From Staphylococcus aureus (GTDB lineage Bacteria > Bacillota > Bacilli > Staphylococcales > Staphylococcaceae): DNA of 64,000 bases. Under the pieces are notes generated by a model. That model did not search any database and was not told the origin of the DNA. It saw nothing but the letters and a program-made list of their open reading frames with translations. Made by a program: the position numbers and the translations under genes. Shown one piece after another: positions 59,969 through 64,000 of the stretch; position 1 is the stretch's first letter, and each line of letters begins with the position of its first letter. The stretch covers positions 1,674,001-1,738,000 of the forward strand of contig NZ_CP011526.1 of the NCBI RefSeq assembly GCF_001027105.1, read 5' to 3'.

Positions 59969-62900
59969 TTATATAAGCCTAATATCACTAGGGTTAAAGG
60001 ATTGTATAAAATTATTAAACATACTATCTTTTTGATTAATATAGCCTAAAGTAGTCATTTGTTTAATCGTTTCATCATAAAAGGATAACACAACATCATT
60101 AGCATTCTCTTTCGTAGCTTTAATCATCTCTTCAAACATATCTATTTGTGATTTATTTCTAATTATAATTTGTTTGGCAAATGCTAATTTTTGTTCTTCA
60201 AAAGTGGCTAATGTCTGAATCTCATTTATAATTAGTTGACGTTGTTGCTTTCTATGGTCAAATTTCCCGCTAACTATAAACAAGTCATTATGTGATAACA
60301 ACTCTTCGTACTTTTTAAACTGATTAGGGAAAATCACACCATCTAAAGTTTCAATGCCATCATTTAATGTGACGAATGCCATATTTTGACCATTTTTAGT
60401 TCGAATTTGTTTAACTTTATCAAACTGTACTAATATAGGTTTATAATTCTGCGCGTTACTCAATTTAAATATCGTTAAATATTGTTTGGCAACAAACTTT
60501 TTATCTACTGGGTGTTGCGAAACATAAAATCCTAAATATTCTTTTTCGTACTGACTAATAAGTGCATCAGGCAATTCTTCTTTATCTTCATACATCTGTT
60601 TTGGCGTTAAAATATCAAATAAAAAACCATCTTGTTCAATGTTTAAATCGCCATCCAACACTTGATCAATAGCTTGCAACAACGTTGAACGTGTTTTACC
60701 AAAAGCATCAAACGCTCCCACTAAAATCAGTGCTTCAAGTAACTTTCTCGTTTTGACTCTCTTCGGTATACGTCTAGCAAAATCAAAGAAATCTTTAAAT
60801 TTGCCGTTCTGATAACGTTCATCAACAATCACTTTCACACTTTGATAACCAACACCTTTAATTGTACCAATTGATAAATAAATGCCTTCTTGGGAAGGTT
60901 TATAAAACCAATGACTTTCGTTAATGTTCGGTGGCAATATAGTGATACCTTGTTTTTTTGCTTCTTCTATCATTTGAGCAGTTTTCTTCTCACTTCCAAT
61001 AACATTACTTAAAATATTTGCGTAAAAATAATTTGGATAATGGACTTTTAAAAAGCTCATAATGTATGCAATTTTAGAATAGCTGACAGCATGTGCTCTA
61101 GGAAAACCATAATCAGCAAATTTCAGAATCAAATCAAATATTTGCTTACTAATGTCTTCGTGATAACCATTTTGCTTTGCACCTTCTATAAAATGTTGAC
61201 GCTCACTTTCAAGAACAGCTCTATTTTTTTTACTCATTGCTCTTCTTAAAATATCCGCTTCACCATAACTGAAGTTTGCAAATGTGCTCGCTATTTGCAT
61301 AATTTGCTCTTGATAAATAATAACACCGTAAGTATTTTTTAATATAGGTTCTAAATGCGGATGTAAATATTGAACTTTGCTTGGATCATGTCTTCTTGTA
61401 ATGTAAGTTGGAATTTCTTCCATTGGACCTGGTCTATACAAAGAAGTTACAGCAACAATATCTTCAAAGTGTTCCGGCTTTAATTTTTTTAATACACTTC
61501 TTACACCGTCAGACTCTAATTGGAATATGCCAGTCGTATCTCCTTGCGACAACAATTCAAACACTTTTTGATCATCAAACGGAATCTTTTCGATATCAAT
61601 ATTAATACCTAAATCTTTTTTGACTTGTGTTAAGATTTGATGAATAATCGATAAGTTTCTCAACCCTAGAAAATCTATTTTTAATAACCCAATACGTTCG
61701 GCTTCAGTCATTGTCCATTGCGTTAATAATCCTGTATCCCCTTTCGTTAAAGGGGCATATTCATATAATGGATGGTCATTAATAATAATTCCTGCCGCAT
61801 GTGTAGATGTATGTCTTGGTAAACCTTCTAACTTTTTACAAATACTGAACCAGCGTTCATGTCGATGGTTTCGATGTACAAACTCTTTAAAATCGTCAAT
61901 TTGATATGCTTCATCAAGTGTAATTCCTAATTTATGTGGGATTAAACTTGAAATTTCATTTAATGTAACTTCATCAAACCCCATAATTCTTCCAACATCT
62001 CTAGCAACTGCTCTTGCAAGCAGATGACCGAAAGTCACAATTCCAGATACATGTAGCTCGCCATATTTTTCTTGGACGTACTGAATGACCCTTTCTCGGC
62101 GTGTATCTTCAAAGTCAATATCAATATCAGGCATTGTTACACGTTCTGGGTTTAAAAAACGTTCAAATAATAGATTGAATTTAATAGGATCAATCGTTGT
62201 AATTCCCAATAAATAACTGACCAGTGAGCCAGCTGAAGAACCACGACCAGGACCTACCATCACATCATTCGTTTTCGCATAATGGATTAAATCACTTACT
62301 ATTAAGAAATAATCTTCAAAACCCATATTAGTAATAACTTTATACTCATATTTCAATCGCTCTAAATAGACGTCATAATTAAGTTCTAATTTTTTCAATT
62401 GTGTAACTAAGACACGCCACAAATATTTTTTAGCTGATTCATCATTAGGTGTCTCATATTGAGGAAGTAGAGATTGATGATATTTTAATTCTGCATCACA
62501 CTTTTGAGCTATAACATCAACCTGCGTTAAATATTCTTGGTTAATATCTAATTGATTAATTTCCTTTTCAGTTAAAAAATGTGCACCAAAATCTTCTTGA
62601 TCATGAATTAAGTCTAATTTTGTATTGTCTCTAATAGCTGCTAATGCAGAAATCGTATCGGCATCTTGACGTGTTTGGTAACAAACATTTTGAATCCAAA
62701 CATGTTTTCTACCTTGAATCGAAATACTAAGGTGGTCCATATATGTGTCATTATGGGTTTCAAACACTTGTACAATATCACGATGTTGATCACCGACTTT
62801 TTTAAAAATGATAATCATATTGTTAGAAAATCGTTTTAATAATTCAAACGACACATGTTCTAATGCATTCATTTTTATTTCCGATGATAGTTGATACAAA

Positions 62901-63166
62901 TCTTTTAATCCATCATTATTTTTAGCTAGAACAACTGTTTCGACTGTATTTAATCCATTTGTCACATATATTGTCATACCAAAAATCGGTTTAATGTTAT
63001 TTGCTATACATGCATCATAAAATTTAGGAAAACCATACAATACATTGGTGTCAGTTATGGCAAGTGCATCAACATTTTCAGACACAGCAAGTCTTACGGC
63101 ATCTTCTATTTTTAAGCTTGAATTTAACAAATCATAAGCCGTATGAATATTTAAATATGCCACCAT
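59969..63166 (-). CDS. dnaE: DnaE, DNA polymerase III alpha subunit (DnaE3/DnaE type)
   Basis: 1065 aa. N-terminal PHP domain (residues 1-200), then the polymerase core with GPGRGSSAGSLVSYLLGIT, the catalytic acids in MPDIDIDFED (about residue 345), and a C-terminal OB domain. It lacks a long exonuclease insert and so is DnaE rather than PolC. In Firmicutes DnaE extends primers before PolC takes over. It starts about 20 bases after pde2. Confidence 0.95.
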   Translation of the reverse strand: MVAYLNIHTAYDLLNSSLKIEDAVRLAVSENVDALAITDTNVLYGFPKFYDACIANNIKPIFGMTIYVTNGLNTVETVVLAKNNDGLKDLYQLSSEIKMNALEHVSFELLKRFSNNMIIIFKKVGDQHRDIVQVFETHNDTYMDHLSISIQGRKHVWIQNVCYQTRQDADTISALAAIRDNTKLDLIHDQEDFGAHFLTEKEINQLDINQEYLTQVDVIAQKCDAELKYHQSLLPQYETPNDESAKKYLWRVLVTQLKKLELNYDVYLERLKYEYKVITNMGFEDYFLIVSDLIHYAKTNDVMVGPGRGSSAGSLVSYLLGITTIDPIKFNLLFERFLNPERVTMPDIDIDFEDTRRERVIQYVQEKYGELHVSGIVTFGHLLARAVARDVGRIMGFDEVTLNEISSLIPHKLGITLDEAYQIDDFKEFVHRNHRHERWFSICKKLEGLPRHTSTHAAGIIINDHPLYEYAPLTKGDTGLLTQWTMTEAERIGLLKIDFLGLRNLSIIHQILTQVKKDLGINIDIEKIPFDDQKVFELLSQGDTTGIFQLESDGVRSVLKKLKPEHFEDIVAVTSLYRPGPMEEIPTYITRRHDPSKVQYLHPHLEPILKNTYGVIIYQEQIMQIASTFANFSYGEADILRRAMSKKNRAVLESERQHFIEGAKQNGYHEDISKQIFDLILKFADYGFPRAHAVSYSKIAYIMSFLKVHYPNYFYANILSNVIGSEKKTAQMIEEAKKQGITILPPNINESHWFYKPSQEGIYLSIGTIKGVGYQSVKVIVDERYQNGKFKDFFDFARRIPKRVKTRKLLEALILVGAFDAFGKTRSTLLQAIDQVLDGDLNIEQDGFLFDILTPKQMYEDKEELPDALISQYEKEYLGFYVSQHPVDKKFVAKQYLTIFKLSNAQNYKPILVQFDKVKQIRTKNGQNMAFVTLNDGIETLDGVIFPNQFKKYEELLSHNDLFIVSGKFDHRKQQRQLIINEIQTLATFEEQKLAFAKQIIIRNKSQIDMFEEMIKATKENANDVVLSFYDETIKQMTTLGYINQKDSMFNNFIQSFNPSDIRLI

Positions 63167-63186
63167 GATTGAATGGCCCCTTTCTA

Positions 63187-64000
63187 TTAGTTAAGTTTTG
63201 TGCGTAAAGCTGTAGCAAGTTGCTCAAATTCATCCCAGCTGTCCACTGAAACTCCTGACGCATTCGGATGACCACCGCCACCAAAATCTTGCGCAATATC
63301 ATTAATAATCAATTGCCCTTTAGAACGTAATCGACATCTGATTTCATTACCTTCATCGACTGCAAATACCCATATTTTCAAGCCTTTGATGTCAGCAATT
63401 GTATTAACAAACTGAGATGCTTCATTTGGCTGAATACCGAATTGCTCCAATACATCTTCAGTTATTTTAACTTGGCAGAATCCATCATCCATAAGTTCGA
63501 AATGTTGTAAAACATAACCTTGAAACGGCAACATTTTTGGGTCCTTCTCCATCATTTTATTTAAAAGCGCATTATGATCAATATCATGCCCAATTAACTT
63601 TCCAGCAATTTCCATAGTATGTTCTGAGGTATTGTTAAAAAGGAATCGCCCAGTATCACCGACGATACCAAGATATAAAACGCTCGCGATATCTTTATTA
63701 ACAATTGCTTCATCATTAAAATGTGAGATTAAATCGTAAATGATTTCACTTGTAGATGACGCGTTCGTATTAACTAAATTAATATCACCATACTGATCAA
63801 CTGCAGGATGATGATCTATTTTAATAAGTTTACGACCTGTACTATAACGTTCATCGTCAATTCGTGGAGCATTGGCAGTATCACATACAATTACAAGCGC
63901 ATCTTGATATGTTTTATCATCAATGTTATCTAACTCTCCAATAAAACTTAATGATGATTCCGCTTCACCCACTGCAAATACTTGCTTTTGCGGAAATTTC
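63187..64000 (-). CDS. pde2: DHH/DHHA1 phosphoesterase Pde2 (N-terminus beyond the window)
   Basis: About 271 C-terminal residues are visible; the frame stays open to the right edge ([13 protein letters not shown] precedes the first in-frame GTG), so the gene starts outside. Motifs: [16 protein letters not shown] (DHH), GDTGRFLF and the DHHA1 [10 protein letters not shown]. By position before dnaE it corresponds to S. aureus Pde2, which hydrolyses pApA from c-di-AMP turnover and nano-RNA (NrnA-like). It probably shares a transcript with dnaE. Confidence 0.88.
   Translation of the reverse strand, partial: KFPQKQVFAVGEAESSLSFIGELDNIDDKTYQDALVIVCDTANAPRIDDERYSTGRKLIKIDHHPAVDQYGDINLVNTNASSTSEIIYDLISHFNDEAIVNKDIASVLYLGIVGDTGRFLFNNTSEHTMEIAGKLIGHDIDHNALLNKMMEKDPKMLPFQGYVLQHFELMDDGFCQVKITEDVLEQFGIQPNEASQFVNTIADIKGLKIWVFAVDEGNEIRCRLRSKGQLIINDIAQDFGGGGHPNASGVSVDSWDEFEQLATALRTKLN

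Noticed and set aside
1..64000. CRISPR arrays, prophage, tRNA or rRNA genes
   Set aside because: No regularly spaced repeats, phage genes or tRNA-like cloverleaf sequences were seen; the segment is core chromosome.

Overview
The window is a low-GC Firmicute chromosome segment. Gene order and near-verbatim protein sequences (QueA, RuvAB, Obg, HemAXCDBL, ClpX, PolA, CitZ-Icd, Pyk-PfkA, AccDA, DnaE, Pde2) point to Staphylococcus aureus or a very close relative of the S. aureus complex. This is recognition from memory, not a database match. Almost every gene lies on the minus strand, so transcription runs from high to low coordinates. The only plus-strand genes supported are a 65-aa membrane protein (7378), tag (14021) and cycA (49592).

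Layout from low to high coordinates: queA (5' end only)-ruvB-ruvA, an ACT-domain protein and the GTPase obg (1-3.5 kb). Next come the L27/Prp/L21 ribosomal cluster with its leader, mreD-mreC, a 39-aa small gene and a DUF4930-like membrane protein (3.9-7.2 kb). Two small membrane proteins, radC and the prepilin peptidase comC follow (7.4-9.4 kb). Then folC-valS with a T-box leader, tag, and an AbrB-family membrane protein (9.7-15.9 kb). The haem operon hemA-X-C-D-B-L runs leftward from 22.2 to 16.1 kb. It is followed by engB, clpX, tig, a helical-repeat protein, a Nudix hydrolase, and infC-rpmI-rplT with an L20-type attenuator (22.4-29.1 kb). LysP has a lysine riboswitch, thrS has a T-box, and dnaB-dnaI-nrdR, gapB, coaE-mutM-polA and a large polytopic membrane protein follow (29-43.6 kb). 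The rest is phoPR, icd-citZ, cycA, a broken IS1182-family transposase with a structured intergenic repeat, pyk-pfkA, accD-accA, malic enzyme, dnaE, and pde2 (cut by the window edge).

Functionally the segment is core: DNA replication and repair (ruvAB, radC, tag, mutM, polA, dnaB/I, dnaE), translation (L20, L21, L27, L35, IF3, ValRS, ThrRS, Obg, EngB), haem synthesis, protein quality control, central carbon metabolism and fatty-acid initiation. Visible control elements include two T-boxes, a lysine riboswitch, ribosomal leaders, cre-like sites at gapB and citZ, and four phased TTTACA-type repeats (a Pho box) upstream of phoPR.

The only clear mobile DNA is the IS at about 51-52.6 kb, whose transposase is split by what looks like a 5-bp tandem duplication. 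I see no phage, CRISPR, rRNA or tRNA, and no convincing undescribed multi-gene system. The least explained items are small genes, a dispersed-looking structured repeat, hairpin repeats upstream of obg, a non-AUG/GUG/UUG start of infC, and the putative Pho box.
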